The notes under the pieces: generated by a model
Database searches by the model: none
What the model was told of the DNA's origin: nothing
The model's input: only the letters and a program-made list of their open reading frames with translations
Program-made: the position numbers and the translations under genes
Origin: Syntrophales bacterium
Lineage (GTDB): Bacteria; Desulfobacterota; Syntrophia; Syntrophales; PHBD01
Length of the DNA: 64,000 bases
Direction: 5' to 3'
Assembly (NCBI GenBank): GCA_035363115.1
Contig: DAOSEM010000002.1
Location: 248,001 to 312,000 of the forward strand
Shown here: piece after piece, positions 1 to 9,891 of the stretch
Numbering within the stretch: the first letter of the stretch is position 1
How the letters are laid out: each line of letters begins with the position of its first letter

Positions 1-1
1 G

Positions 2-3000
2 GACCAGGCCTTCGTTCTCCTCCTCGATGGAGATGCCGATGAGGAATCGATCGTGAAGCACGTCTATTTCTCCGTCGCCGGGATCGGAGACCGCGTGGGA
101 ATCACGATCCTGTCGGGGGAGGAGCGGGCGGCCATTCTGAAGACCCTCGGCCTTCTGAAACAGGGTAGCCGGGTCGTGGTGGTCCGGGCGCGGCGCGTGT
201 TTCCCGACGAGACGGCGGTGAACCTCGTCTGGGAGGCCGGCGTCCGGTCCAAGACGGGGCTGACCCGGGAGCAGGACCAGATCCTCGCCTTCAAGACAAG
301 CGGTCCATTCCGGGCCGAATTCCGCTGTTCCCGGGAGAATCCGGACCGGGCCTGCATCCCGCTCCTGCCGATGGCGGTGCGCTTCTCCTCGCCGGTCCCC
401 GCGGCGGCCCTGGAAAAGATCACCCTGAAGACAAAGGCGGGCCGCGTCTTCAAACCCGCCGTCCGGACCGATGACGAGGACGCCGGCTACGTCTGGCGCG
501 CCCTCTTCGAGGGACCGTTTCCCCAGAAGGGCGAATTTACCCTGAGCCTTCCGGCGGACCTCCGGGACGAGGCGGGGCGCTCCCTAGCCAATGCCGCCCA
601 GTTTCCTCTGGCGGTGAGGACCGATGCGTATCCGCCCCTGGCGAAGTTCGCCGGGCGGTTCGGCATCGTGGAGAGCCGCGCCGGGGTGCTTCTGCCCGTG
701 ACGATCCGCAACCTCGAGGCGGATCTGGACGCCCAGTTGCTCCGCGTCGTGAAGAGGCCGGGGCAGCCGGGTCCGGAGGCCGTGTCCGGCGCCCCCGCCG
801 CCAAGAAGAAGGCGGTTCTCGACCAGCGCCTCGCCGGGAAGATCCGCCCGGTTGACGGGGCGCAGGAGTCCCAGGTCATCCGCTGGCTCTACCGCGTCGC
901 CGCGGCGAAGCGGGAAGCCCCCGTCCTGAAGGAGGAGAAGGGCGTCCGGACGCTTCCCGTATCCATGCCGGCGGGCCGTCAGGCCACGCAGGTCGTCGGC
1001 CTGAAGCTGCCGGGGCCGGGATTCTACATCGTGGAGATGGAGAGCCGGATCCTCGGTGAGCATCTCCTGCAGAAACCGGCGCCGCTCTACGTGCCCGCCG
1101 CCGCCCTGGTGACGAACCTGGCGGCCCACTTCAAGTGGGGCCGCGAGTCGTCTCTCGTCTGGGTGACCAGCCTGGACAGGGGCGAGCCCGTCAAGGGGGC
1201 CGCCGTGGCGCTCCGGGACTGCACGGGCCGCCCGGTCTGGGAGGGAAAGACCGGTCCCGACGGGATCGCCCTCATCCGGAAGGCCCTTCCACGGGAAAGC
1301 CAGTTGCCCCGTTGCAAGGGGGAGACGAATTGGGAAGAGGCGTCCCGGGCCCTGGCGGATATCCACGGCGGCCTCTTCGTCTTTGCCCGGTCCGGCTCCG
1401 ACATGACCTTTACCCACTCGAGCTGGAACGACGGGATCGAGCCCTGGCGCTTCAACATCCCGACGGGCTCCGGCGGACCGGAAGGAGCCGTCACCGCCCA
1501 CACGATCCTGGACCGGACCCTCTTCCGCGCCGGTGAGACGGTTCACATGAAGCACGTGATCCGGAGCCGCACGGGTCAGGGATTCACCCTTCCCGGTGCG
1601 GCCGCGATGCCCAAGGAGCTGGTGATCGAGCACCGGGGAACCGGGCAGTCGTACCGCCTGCCTCTGGCTTGGCAGACAGGAGGACTGGCGGTGAATGCCT
1701 GGTCGATTCCGCAGGGGGCGAAGCTCGGCCTCTACGACGTTTCCCTCTCCATGGGCGGTAAGAGCGCCAGGAGGCTCCCCTCCGGCATGTTTCGGGTGGA
1801 GGAGTTCCGGGTTCCGCTCATGAAGGCGGCCGTCCAGGGTCCCCGGGAGCCCCTTGTGAACGCCCGCCAGGCCGACGTGGACCTCTCGGTGTCCTATCTC
1901 TCCGGCGGCGGCGCCGGAGGCCTGGCCGTGAAGCTCCGGGGGGAGGTGCGCGACCGGGAGGTCTCCTTTGCCGACTGGGAGGGGTACGAGTTCACCGGCG
2001 AGCCGCTGGAGGAGGGAGTGACCGAACGGTCCCGGCGCGAGATCCCGGAGGACGGGGAGGAAACGGGCATGGAGCCCCCGGAGGTGCCCGATCGCATGGC
2101 TCCACCGGCGAAAGGCCGTCTGGCCGTGCAGGACCTGGTTCTTGGGACGGGCGGGGCAATCCGCGCCCGGCTGTCGGATCTTCCGGCGGTGGACTGCCCC
2201 CGGGAGATCCACCTGGAGATGGAGTTCCGCGATCCCAACGGCGAGGTGCAGACCGCGGCAACGAACATTCCCCTCTATCCCTCCCGGAGGCTCGTCGGCA
2301 TCCAGCCCGAGTCCTGGGCGGCCTCCCGGGAGAACCTTCGCTACCGCGTGGCGGTGGTGGACCTCAAGGGGCGGGCGGTTCCCGGCGCGGAGGTGTCCGT
2401 CGACGTATACACCCGGAAGGTCCTGAGCCACCGGGTCCGCCTGGTGGGAGGATTTTACGCCTACCGCAGCAGCGTGGAAATCACGAAGGTGGGCCGGCAC
2501 TGCTCCGGGCGGACCGACAAGAACGGCCGGCTGGGCTGCGAGGGGCCCGTGTCGCAGTCGGGAAGCCTGATCCTGGCGGCCCGGACAGCCGACGAGCAGG
2601 GCAACGCGGCCCTGTCCCGGCGCACCGTCTGGGTGGCCGGCAAGGAAGACTGGTGGTTCGAGACCGGGAACGACGACCGCATGGACGTCCTGCCGGAGCG
2701 GCGGAGTTACGAGCCGGGGGAGACGGCCCGCTTCCAGGTGAGGATGCCCTTCCGCAAGGCGACGGTCCTGGTGACGGCGGAGCGGGAGGGGGTCCTGGAT
2801 GCCTTCACGCGGACGCTATCCGGCAAGGGGCCCGTCCTGGAGGTTCCCGTCCGGGAGCACTGGTCGCCCAACGTCTTCGTCACCGTCCTGGCCGTCCGGG
2901 GACGGACCGGCACGCCCGCTCCGACGGCCCTGTTTGACGCCGGCAAGCCCGCCTGGCGCTTCGGCATCGGCGAGATCCAGGTGGGCTGGAAGGCCCATGA

Positions 3001-5326
3001 GCTGAAGGTCCAGGTCCTGCCGGACCGGGAGGCTTACCGCATCCGCGAACGGGCGAACGTGAAGATCCGGGTCTCCCGGGCGGACGGACAACCGCTCCCG
3101 AAGGGTGCGGAGGTGGCCGTGGCGGCAGTGGACAAGGGGCTCCTCCAGCTCCTGGGCAATGACAGCTGGAAACTCCTGGAGGCCATGATGTCCCGCCGGC
3201 CCTGCGAGGTAACCACTTCCACGGCCCAGTCGATGGTCCTGGGGAAGCGGCACTTCGGCCTGAAGGCCATGCCCCATGGGGGAGGCGGGGGCAGGCAGAT
3301 TACGCGGGAGCTCTTCGACACGCTCCTCTTCTGGAACGGACGGGTCGTCCTCGACGAACGGGGAGAGGCCGCCGTGACGATTCCCCTGAACGACTCCCTG
3401 ACGGCCTTCCGGATTGCCGCGGTGGCCCTGGCGGGATCGGACCTGTTTGGTACCGGTGGCGCGGACATCCGGACGACCCAGGACCTGATGGTCCTCTCGG
3501 GCCTGCCCCCCCTGGTCCGCGAGGGAGACCGCTTCGATGCGGCCTTCACCCTTCGGAACACGACGGAGCGCTCGATGGACGTGGAGGCTGTCCTCACGGC
3601 CGAGGGCCTGCGGGAGCGGCCGGCGCCTCAGAGGATCACGCTTCCCGCCGGTTCCGCCCGGGACATTGCCTGGTCGATCTCCGTCCCGGCGGGCATCAGG
3701 ACGCTCCAATACGAGCTGACGGCCCGGGAGGCCGGCGGCGCGGTGGAGGACCGGTTGAAAGTCCGGCAGCAGGTCGTCGAGGCGGTCCCGGTCCGGGCCT
3801 TCCAGGGGACCCTGGAGCAGCTTCGCCCGGAGGCCCGGGTGCCCGTGGAGAAACCCGCCGACGCCCTGGCCGGACGGGGCGGCCTGGAAGTCAGCCTCCG
3901 GCCCAAACTCGGACAGGGCCTGGCGGGGGTCCGGGACTACATGGAGCGGTATCCCTACGGATGCCTGGAGCAGCGGGTGTCCCGGGCGGTTGTCCTGGGA
4001 GACCGGAACCTCTGGCAGTCCATCGTGAACACGCTGCCATCGTACCTGGACGCGGACGGCCTCCTCAAGTATTTCCCGGGGATGGTCCTGGGAAGCGACG
4101 TCCTGACGTCCTATGTCCTTTCCGTGACGCACGAGGCGGGTCTTTCCCTGCCGGAGGACGTGAAGGAGCGGGTCAGCCGGGGGCTCGGAGCATTCCTGGC
4201 TGGCCGGGTGAAAAGGGCCGGGAGCCTTCCCACGGCGGACCTGGCCATTCGCAAGGTCGCCGCCGCGGAAGCCCTGTCCCGGCACGGGGGGCTCGACGTC
4301 AAGCTCCTGACGGCCATTCCGGTGGACCTGGATCTCTGGCCCACCTCGGCGGTGATCGACTGGATCCGCCTGCTTCAACACCTCGAGGGCCGCGGCGGAC
4401 GGGAAACGAGCCTCCGGGAGGCCCTGAAGATCCTCCGGGCGCGACTGAGCCTGCAGGGAACGCTCCTGGGCTTCTCCACGGAGAGGAACGACGGGCTCTG
4501 GTGGCTCATGGCCTCGGCGGACGCCAACGCCGCCAAGGCCATGCTGGCCCTTCTTCCCGAGAATGAATGGCGGGAAGACATGCCCCGGCTGGCCAAGGGG
4601 TTCCTGGGGAGGATGAAGCGGGGGCGGTGGGACACCACCGTTGCCAACGCCTGGGGGATCCTCGCGGCCCGCGCCTTCTCGGCACGGTACGAAAAGGATC
4701 CCGTGGCGGGTTCGACGACAGCGGGCCTGGGAACGGCAGCGAAGAGCCTTGCCTGGTCCTCCTCGCCCCAGGGGGGCGTCCTGTCCCTGCCGTGGCCCCG
4801 GGGGACGGATACGCTGCGCCTTGCCCATCAGGGAAGCGGGGCGCCCTGGGCGGAGGTCCGCAGCCTGGCCGCGGTGCCCCTGAAGAAGCCCTTTGCGTCG
4901 GGATTCCGGGTGACCCGGACGGTCCGGGCCATCGAGCAGAAGAAGAAGGGGGCCTGGACGGCCGGGGACGTCGTCCGGGTGAAGCTGGAAATGGATGCCG
5001 CTGCCGACATGACCTGGGTCGTCGTGAGCGATCCCGTCCCGGCGGGGGCCTCGATCCTCCGGACGGACATCGGGGGCGGATCGACCCTCCTTCGGGCGGG
5101 TGAGCGGTCCCGGGGCTACGCCTGGCCGGCCTTCACGGAGAAGTCCTTCGAGGCCTGCCGTTTCTATTACGAGTACGTGCCGAAGGGAAAGTGGTCCGTG
5201 GAGTACACCCTGAGGCTCAACAACGCCGGGACGTTCCACCTGCCGCCGACACGGGTGGAGGCGCTCTACGCCCCGGAGATGTTCGGCGAATCGCCGAACG
5301 CGATCCTGAAAGTCGGGGCTCCGTGA
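2..5326 (+). CDS. Alpha-2-macroglobulin family protein (5' end outside window)
   Basis: Large periplasmic alpha-2-macroglobulin-like protease trap. The frame is open to the window edge, so the GTG at 53 is probably not the true start; the signal peptide or lipobox would lie upstream. About 1774 residues are visible, in the range of the family (E. coli YfhM is about 1650). The thioester motif Cys-Leu-Glu-Gln is intact in the context YPYGCLEQ (Cys codon at 3962), so a covalent trap is expected. Upstream parts look like repeated macroglobulin beta-domains and the region after the thioester is the helical TED domain. The next gene, 31 bases downstream, is a PbpC homologue. The yfhM-pbpC pairing is a known arrangement, and the pair is thought to protect and repair the envelope after protease attack. 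Confidence 0.93.
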   Translation, partial: DQAFVLLLDGDADEESIVKHVYFSVAGIGDRVGITILSGEERAAILKTLGLLKQGSRVVVVRARRVFPDETAVNLVWEAGVRSKTGLTREQDQILAFKTSGPFRAEFRCSRENPDRACIPLLPMAVRFSSPVPAAALEKITLKTKAGRVFKPAVRTDDEDAGYVWRALFEGPFPQKGEFTLSLPADLRDEAGRSLANAAQFPLAVRTDAYPPLAKFAGRFGIVESRAGVLLPVTIRNLEADLDAQLLRVVKRPGQPGPEAVSGAPAAKKKAVLDQRLAGKIRPVDGAQESQVIRWLYRVAAAKREAPVLKEEKGVRTLPVSMPAGRQATQVVGLKLPGPGFYIVEMESRILGEHLLQKPAPLYVPAAALVTNLAAHFKWGRESSLVWVTSLDRGEPVKGAAVALRDCTGRPVWEGKTGPDGIALIRKALPRESQLPRCKGETNWEEASRALADIHGGLFVFARSGSDMTFTHSSWNDGIEPWRFNIPTGSGGPEGAVTAHTILDRTLFRAGETVHMKHVIRSRTGQGFTLPGAAAMPKELVIEHRGTGQSYRLPLAWQTGGLAVNAWSIPQGAKLGLYDVSLSMGGKSARRLPSGMFRVEEFRVPLMKAAVQGPREPLVNARQADVDLSVSYLSGGGAGGLAVKLRGEVRDREVSFADWEGYEFTGEPLEEGVTERSRREIPEDGEETGMEPPEVPDRMAPPAKGRLAVQDLVLGTGGAIRARLSDLPAVDCPREIHLEMEFRDPNGEVQTAATNIPLYPSRRLVGIQPESWAASRENLRYRVAVVDLKGRAVPGAEVSVDVYTRKVLSHRVRLVGGFYAYRSSVEITKVGRHCSGRTDKNGRLGCEGPVSQSGSLILAARTADEQGNAALSRRTVWVAGKEDWWFETGNDDRMDVLPERRSYEPGETARFQVRMPFRKATVLVTAEREGVLDAFTRTLSGKGPVLEVPVREHWSPNVFVTVLAVRGRTGTPAPTALFDAGKPAWRFGIGEIQVGWKAHELKVQVLPDREAYRIRERANVKIRVSRADGQPLPKGAEVAVAAVDKGLLQLLGNDSWKLLEAMMSRRPCEVTTSTAQSMVLGKRHFGLKAMPHGGGGGRQITRELFDTLLFWNGRVVLDERGEAAVTIPLNDSLTAFRIAAVALAGSDLFGTGGADIRTTQDLMVLSGLPPLVREGDRFDAAFTLRNTTERSMDVEAVLTAEGLRERPAPQRITLPAGSARDIAWSISVPAGIRTLQYELTAREAGGAVEDRLKVRQQVVEAVPVRAFQGTLEQLRPEARVPVEKPADALAGRGGLEVSLRPKLGQGLAGVRDYMERYPYGCLEQRVSRAVVLGDRNLWQSIVNTLPSYLDADGLLKYFPGMVLGSDVLTSYVLSVTHEAGLSLPEDVKERVSRGLGAFLAGRVKRAGSLPTADLAIRKVAAAEALSRHGGLDVKLLTAIPVDLDLWPTSAVIDWIRLLQHLEGRGGRETSLREALKILRARLSLQGTLLGFSTERNDGLWWLMASADANAAKAMLALLPENEWREDMPRLAKGFLGRMKRGRWDTTVANAWGILAARAFSARYEKDPVAGSTTAGLGTAAKSLAWSSSPQGGVLSLPWPRGTDTLRLAHQGSGAPWAEVRSLAAVPLKKPFASGFRVTRTVRAIEQKKKGAWTAGDVVRVKLEMDAAADMTWVVVSDPVPAGASILRTDIGGGSTLLRAGERSRGYAWPAFTEKSFEACRFYYEYVPKGKWSVEYTLRLNNAGTFHLPPTRVEALYAPEMFGESPNAILKVGAP

Positions 5327-5357
5327 TCTTCAGTGGGACAGCCGGAGAGGATGCGGC

Positions 5358-7487
5358 ATGAGAAAAAAGATCCTCCTCTGGGCCGCCGCGATCCTGGTCC
5401 TTGTCACCGGTGCGGCGGCGTGGATCCTGTCGGGCATGATGCGGGGAGGCCCGCCGCCCCCCTCCTTTGCCCAGGTGCGGGAGGACCGGCGGCTGTCGGA
5501 GGCCTTCCTCCTGGACCGCCAGGGCCGTGTCATTCACGAGCTGCGCGTCGACCCCTCGGGGCGCCGCCTGCAGTGGGTCGCCCTGGACGACATCTCGCCG
5601 GCCCTGATCCAGGCGGTCGTCCGGGGGGAGGACCGGCGGTTCCGGGAGCACGGGGGCATAGACTGGCTCGCAGCAGCGGGATCGTTCGCGAGGAGGATTT
5701 CCGGCGGCCCACTCCGGGGGGCCAGCACGATCTCCATGCAGCTCGCGGCACGGCTGGACCGGGAAGCGCGTCCGCGGGCCGTGCGGAGAACCTGGGAGGA
5801 AAAGATCCGCCAGGCGCGGGCGGCCCTGCGCCTCGAAGAGGCCTGGACGAAGGACCAGATCATCGAGGCCTACCTCAACCTGATCACCTTCCGAGGCGAG
5901 CTTCAGGGCGTGGCCGCCGCTTCCCGGGGACTCTTCGGCAAGGACCCGTCGGGCCTCACCGACGAGGAGGCATTCCTGCTGGCCGCCCTGATCCCGGCCG
6001 GACGGGCCCGGCCCGAACAGGCCGCTGCCCGGGCGTGGCGCATGGTCCGCTCCCTCGACGTGCAGACGACGCCCGATCGCCTGCGATCCCTGGCCGACGA
6101 GCGGCTGGGGCAGCCCTACGTCATCCAACCGGCCGTGGCCCTGGCGCCCCACGTGGCCAGGCTTCTCCTGACGGAAGGGAACCGGAGGGTCACCTCCACG
6201 CTTGACGGCGACCTGCAGCGGCAGGTAACGGAGATCCTCCGCCGGCACCTGGACATGCTCCGTGACCGGAACGTCCGGGACGGGGCCGTCCTTGTGGCGG
6301 ACAACCGGACCGGTGCGATTCTGGCCTATGCGGGCAACCAGGGACCGGACTCCTCGGCGCCGTTCGTGGATGGCGTCCGGGCCCCGCGGCAGGCCGGATC
6401 CACCCTGAAGCCGTTCCTGTACGGGCTGGCCCTGGAGCGGAAAATTCTCACGGCAGCCTCCATCCTCGAGGACTCCCCCGTGGAGATCCCGACGCCGGCC
6501 GGGCTGTACATGCCGGAGAATTACTCGAACCGCTATGCCGGACCGGTCAGCGTCCGGACGGCACTGTCGTCGTCCCTCAACGTCCCCGCCGTGCGGGTGC
6601 TCGGGCTGGTCGGGGCGGAGCCGTTCGCCCAGCGCCTCCGGAATATCGGCTTCGGCGGGATCCGGAAGGACGGCGAGTACTACGGCTGGTCCCTGGCCCT
6701 GGGGTCCGCCGACGTAACGCTCTGGGAACTGGTGACGGCCTACCGGGTCCTGGCCGACGGCGGGCGGACCGGCGCCCTGTCACTCCTGCCGGCCGGGAAG
6801 ATGCCACCCGGGAAGGCCGGAATGGACCGGCGGGCGGCCTTTATCGTTTCCTCCATCCTGGCGGACCGTGGGGCCCGGAGCGTCACCTTCGGACTGGAAA
6901 ACGCCCTGGCGACCCGGTTCTGGACGGCCGTGAAAACGGGGACCAGCAAGGACATGAGGGATAACTGGTGCATCGGATACTCGGAGCGCTACACGGTGGG
7001 GGTCTGGGTGGGAAATTTCTCCGGCGCCCCCATGTGGAACGTGACCGGCGTTTCCGGAGCCGCCCCGGTGTGGATGGAGGTCATGGACGTCCTGCACCGC
7101 CGCGCCGACTCACGGCCGCCTACACCGCCGGCCGGCGTGGTTGAAGCGCCAATCCGGCCGGCCGGCACGGAGCCGGACCGGGCCGAGTGGTTCCTGGCGG
7201 GGACCGAGCCGTCGCCGGCTGCGGAGGCGGGACCGCCCCGAGCGGTTGCCGCCATCCTGTATCCTCCCTCGGGAGCCGTCCTGGCCCTCGATCCGGACAT
7301 CCCGGAGGAGAACCAGCGGGTCTCCTTTCTGGCCAGGGCTCCCGCGGGGGCGGTCTGGATCCTGGACGGCCGTGCCGCCGGGAGAGCAGCATCCCACGTC
7401 TGGGCGCCGGTCCGGGGGGAACACGTCCTGTCGCTGGCGGATGCGGAAACCAAAATTCTCGATACGGTGAGGTTCCACGTAAAATGA
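5358..7487 (+). CDS. pbpC: Penicillin-binding protein 1C (bifunctional)
   Basis: Class A penicillin-binding protein of 709 residues that polymerises and cross-links peptidoglycan in the periplasm. An N-terminal signal anchor (about residues 5-25) precedes a GT51 glycosyltransferase with EDRRFREHGGID (catalytic Glu91) and GASTISMQ (about 121-128). The transpeptidase has S348-T-L-K351, the SxN motif near 406 and KTG at 526-528, so all catalytic motifs are present. The C-terminal region (about 600-709) matches the position of the PbpC-specific Ig-like C-terminal domain. The start ATG lies shortly after the stop of the macroglobulin gene, which points to one transcript. The last bases overlap the next start (ATGA). 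Confidence 0.95.
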   Translation: MRKKILLWAAAILVLVTGAAAWILSGMMRGGPPPPSFAQVREDRRLSEAFLLDRQGRVIHELRVDPSGRRLQWVALDDISPALIQAVVRGEDRRFREHGGIDWLAAAGSFARRISGGPLRGASTISMQLAARLDREARPRAVRRTWEEKIRQARAALRLEEAWTKDQIIEAYLNLITFRGELQGVAAASRGLFGKDPSGLTDEEAFLLAALIPAGRARPEQAAARAWRMVRSLDVQTTPDRLRSLADERLGQPYVIQPAVALAPHVARLLLTEGNRRVTSTLDGDLQRQVTEILRRHLDMLRDRNVRDGAVLVADNRTGAILAYAGNQGPDSSAPFVDGVRAPRQAGSTLKPFLYGLALERKILTAASILEDSPVEIPTPAGLYMPENYSNRYAGPVSVRTALSSSLNVPAVRVLGLVGAEPFAQRLRNIGFGGIRKDGEYYGWSLALGSADVTLWELVTAYRVLADGGRTGALSLLPAGKMPPGKAGMDRRAAFIVSSILADRGARSVTFGLENALATRFWTAVKTGTSKDMRDNWCIGYSERYTVGVWVGNFSGAPMWNVTGVSGAAPVWMEVMDVLHRRADSRPPTPPAGVVEAPIRPAGTEPDRAEWFLAGTEPSPAAEAGPPRAVAAILYPPSGAVLALDPDIPEENQRVSFLARAPAGAVWILDGRAAGRAASHVWAPVRGEHVLSLADAETKILDTVRFHVK

Positions 7488-8536
7488 CGAGCCGTGCGTA
7501 CCGGCCTTCGGGCTGGCTGAAAAATACCCATGTTCAAACCCTTCTCGCCAGTTCGCGCCTTCGGGTCCTCGGCCGCCATCCCATGGAGGATGCCGCCTCG
7601 GAGGTCATCCTGGACGGCGTGCACCGATCCCGCCTCCAGGGATTTCATTCCCCGCAGCCCGGCGGAAAGCCGCGGGGCCTGGTCATCCTCCTGCACGGTT
7701 GGGAAGGCGGCGCCGACTCCGCCTATATCCGCTCGGCGGGGCGCTGTTTCTGGGACCGGGGGCTCGACGTCTTCCGCCTCAACCTGCGGGATCACGGGAA
7801 AAGCCATCACCTCAACGAGGGGCTCTTCCACGGCGCCCTCATCGACGAAACCCATGCCGCCACCGCGTCTGCCGCGACGCTGGCGAAGGGCGCCCCCTGC
7901 TGGATCATGGGCTTCTCCATGGGGGGCAACTTCGCCCTCCGGATGGCTCTCGGGCAGGGCCGGGAGCCCATCCCGGGCCTCCGCCGCGTCTTCGCGGTCA
8001 GCCCGGCGCTCGATCCCTACAAGTCCACACTGGCCATCGACGAGGGGCCTGCCCTCTACCGGAGGTATTTCCTGAACAAATGGAAGCGCTCCCTCCGGAA
8101 GAAGGAGCGACTCTTCCCCGAGCGGTACCGCTTCGGGGAGCTGCTGAAGGAGCACGACACCTGCCTCGGCCTCACGGAGGCCATCATGGGCTACTTCCCC
8201 CAATTCCCCGATTACCGGACCTATTTCCGGAAGTACACGCTCCTGGACGGGACGTTCCGGTCCCTGGAGACGCCGGTGACGATCTTCATCTCCGCCGACG
8301 ATCCCGTCATTGACGTCAAGGATTTCCGGGAGCTGGCACCGGGCCCGAAACTGGACCTGCGGATTCTTTCCCATGGCGGGCACTGCGGCTTCTTCGAATC
8401 GGCCTTCCCGTTTGCCAGCCACCACGAACGGGAGGCGATGCGGATGATCGAGGAGGAATGCCGGGGAGAGGTGCCGTCCCGCAATGGAGTCGTTGCTTTT
8501 CCGCGGCTGGATTGCTATAGGAATCGCCCTGTTTGA
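7484..8536 (+). CDS. YheT-family alpha/beta hydrolase
   Basis: Predicted cytoplasmic alpha/beta-fold hydrolase of the YheT/COG0429 group, 350 residues. It shows the family-typical N-terminal NTHVQTL segment, the oxyanion-region LLHGWEGG, the nucleophile elbow GFSMGGN (Ser145) and a C-terminal HGGHCGFFE segment supplying the catalytic His. Related proteins act as carboxylesterases; the natural substrate is unknown. The ATG at 7484 overlaps the pbpC stop by four bases (ATGA), which suggests translational coupling. The frame is open further upstream inside pbpC, but that part is not conserved-looking and was left out. Confidence 0.88.
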   Translation: MTSRAYRPSGWLKNTHVQTLLASSRLRVLGRHPMEDAASEVILDGVHRSRLQGFHSPQPGGKPRGLVILLHGWEGGADSAYIRSAGRCFWDRGLDVFRLNLRDHGKSHHLNEGLFHGALIDETHAATASAATLAKGAPCWIMGFSMGGNFALRMALGQGREPIPGLRRVFAVSPALDPYKSTLAIDEGPALYRRYFLNKWKRSLRKKERLFPERYRFGELLKEHDTCLGLTEAIMGYFPQFPDYRTYFRKYTLLDGTFRSLETPVTIFISADDPVIDVKDFRELAPGPKLDLRILSHGGHCGFFESAFPFASHHEREAMRMIEEECRGEVPSRNGVVAFPRLDCYRNRPV

Positions 8537-8556
8537 TGCAGGAAGGGGAGGGTGCC

Positions 8557-8973
8557 GTGGCGAAGATGACGTCGAAGAAGGACCTGGAGGGCCTGACCCT
8601 CCTGGGGGAGGAAAAAACCCGGCCGGGGAAGAAGCTGGAGACGTTCCCCAACCACAACCCGGAGCGGGACTACACGGTGACCCTCCGGACGGAGGAGTTC
8701 ACCTGTGTGTGTCCGGCCACGGGCCAGCCCGACTTCGCCGTCCTCACCATCCGCTACATTCCGGACCGGAAGATCCTGGAGTCCAAGTCCCTGAAGCTCT
8801 ACCTCTGGTCCTACCGGGACCGGGGCGTCTTCCACGAGCACGTGACGAACGCCATCCTGGACGATCTCGTGGCGGCCCTGGCGCCGCGCTGGTGCAAGGT
8901 CACCGGCGAGTTCGCCGTCCGCGGAGGCATCTCCATCACCGTCGAGGCGGAGTACAAGGCATCAGGCTGTTGA
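8557..8973 (+). CDS. queF: NADPH-dependent 7-cyano-7-deazaguanine reductase
   Basis: QueF (type I, unimodular) reduces preQ0 to preQ1 in queuosine synthesis. The sequence has the nucleophile motif CVCPATGQPDF (Cys in the CP dipeptide), the NADPH-binding segment ESKSLKLYLWSYRD and the FHEH Glu. The GTG at 8557 was chosen because GGAAGGGGAG lies 8 bases before it; an in-frame ATG at 8536 overlapping the yheT stop (TGATG) is the alternative. The last codons (SGC-stop) lie inside a dispersed repeat. The next gene encodes a queuosine-precursor transporter, which supports the assignment. Confidence 0.93.
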   Translation: MAKMTSKKDLEGLTLLGEEKTRPGKKLETFPNHNPERDYTVTLRTEEFTCVCPATGQPDFAVLTIRYIPDRKILESKSLKLYLWSYRDRGVFHEHVTNAILDDLVAALAPRWCKVTGEFAVRGGISITVEAEYKASGC

Positions 8974-9085
8974 GAAACACTCGTCTGCTGGGTTTCCCTC
9001 ATCCTGCGCCACTCGACGTACAAAAAAGAACGACTCGCGGCTCAGGATTTCGGGGGCCTTGCATCCGGCATTTTTGAACAGCCTG
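8963..9085 (-). repeat. Dispersed repeat with inverted termini, copy 1
   Basis: A 123-bp unit bounded by imperfect inverted termini (CAGGCTGTTGAGAAA at the left, TTTTTGAACAGCCTG at the right). Its reverse complement aligns along its length with the unit at 14992-15117; shared blocks include GGATGCAAGGC, GCCGCGAG, GTACGTCGAGTGGC and GCAGACGA. It starts inside the end of queF and supplies that gene's stop codon. A MITE- or REP-like hairpin element is the likeliest nature. Confidence 0.8.
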
Positions 9086-9133
9086 CATGAGTGGATTTTT
9101 CAAAAAAATTGGACCTGTTTTTCCAGTGAGTGA

Positions 9134-9880
9134 ATGATGAATGACTCTTCAAACGGGCGATCCCGGTGGCTGCCGGCCATCACGGCCCTCTTCGTCACCT
9201 CCCTGATCGTCGCCAACCTGATCGCCGTCAAGCTGATTCAGGCGGGTCCCCTCGTCCTGCCGGCGGCGGTCATCATTTTCCCCCTGTCGTACATCTTCGG
9301 TGACGTTCTGACGGAGGTTTACGGATATGGCCGAGCCCGGCGGGTCATCTGGACGGGCTTTGCCTGCAATCTCCTGGCTGTCCTCGCCATGGCGGCAAGC
9401 ATCCGGATCCCCGCCGCTCCCTTCTGGACCCTGGGTTCCCTGGACGGGGCCGCTTCGAACCAGGCGTATGAGGCCCTCCTGGGATACGCGCCGCGGCTCC
9501 TCGCGGCGTCCTTTGCGGCCTACCTCGTCGGGGAATTTCTCAATGCCTTCGTCCTGGCAAAGATGAAAATCATGACGGCGGGGCGCTTCCTCTGGATGCG
9601 GACCATCGGGTCCACCGTGCTGGGTCAGCTTGCCGACTCGGCCATCTTCATCACGGCGGCCTTCTGGGGGACGATCCCGCCGCCCGTCCTGGGGACGATG
9701 ATTGTGACCCAGTGGCTCGTCAAGAGCGCCTACGAGGCGGCCTTCACACCCGTCACCTACCTCGTCGTGGGATTTCTCAAGCGGGCCGAGGGGTGCGATG
9801 TCTACGACCGCCACACCCGCTTCAACCCCTTCCTGTGGGGAGACCGCTCCCGGGAGACGTCGCTCCGCGGCAAGGGCTGA
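9134..9880 (+). CDS. Queuosine precursor transporter (YhhQ/VUT family)
   Basis: Integral membrane protein of 248 residues with about six hydrophobic helices. It carries the family-typical N-terminal pattern: NLIAVKLI, then FPLSYIFGDVLTEVYGYGRAR, the signature of the YhhQ/COG1738 group. Members import preQ0/preQ1 or queuine-type precursors. It follows queF, so the two form a queuosine salvage/reduction pair. Two consecutive ATG codons occur at 9134 and 9137. No strong ribosome binding site is visible, and the preceding 50 bases separate it from the end of the dispersed repeat. Confidence 0.88.
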   Translation: MMNDSSNGRSRWLPAITALFVTSLIVANLIAVKLIQAGPLVLPAAVIIFPLSYIFGDVLTEVYGYGRARRVIWTGFACNLLAVLAMAASIRIPAAPFWTLGSLDGAASNQAYEALLGYAPRLLAASFAAYLVGEFLNAFVLAKMKIMTAGRFLWMRTIGSTVLGQLADSAIFITAAFWGTIPPPVLGTMIVTQWLVKSAYEAAFTPVTYLVVGFLKRAEGCDVYDRHTRFNPFLWGDRSRETSLRGKG

Positions 9881-9891
9881 GGGACGCGGCC

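Noticed and set aside
584..2500. Long antisense open frame opposite the alpha-2-macroglobulin gene
   Set aside because: High GC leaves long chance frames; the translated sequence is Arg/Gly/His-rich with no family features, while the plus-strand protein has clear motifs.
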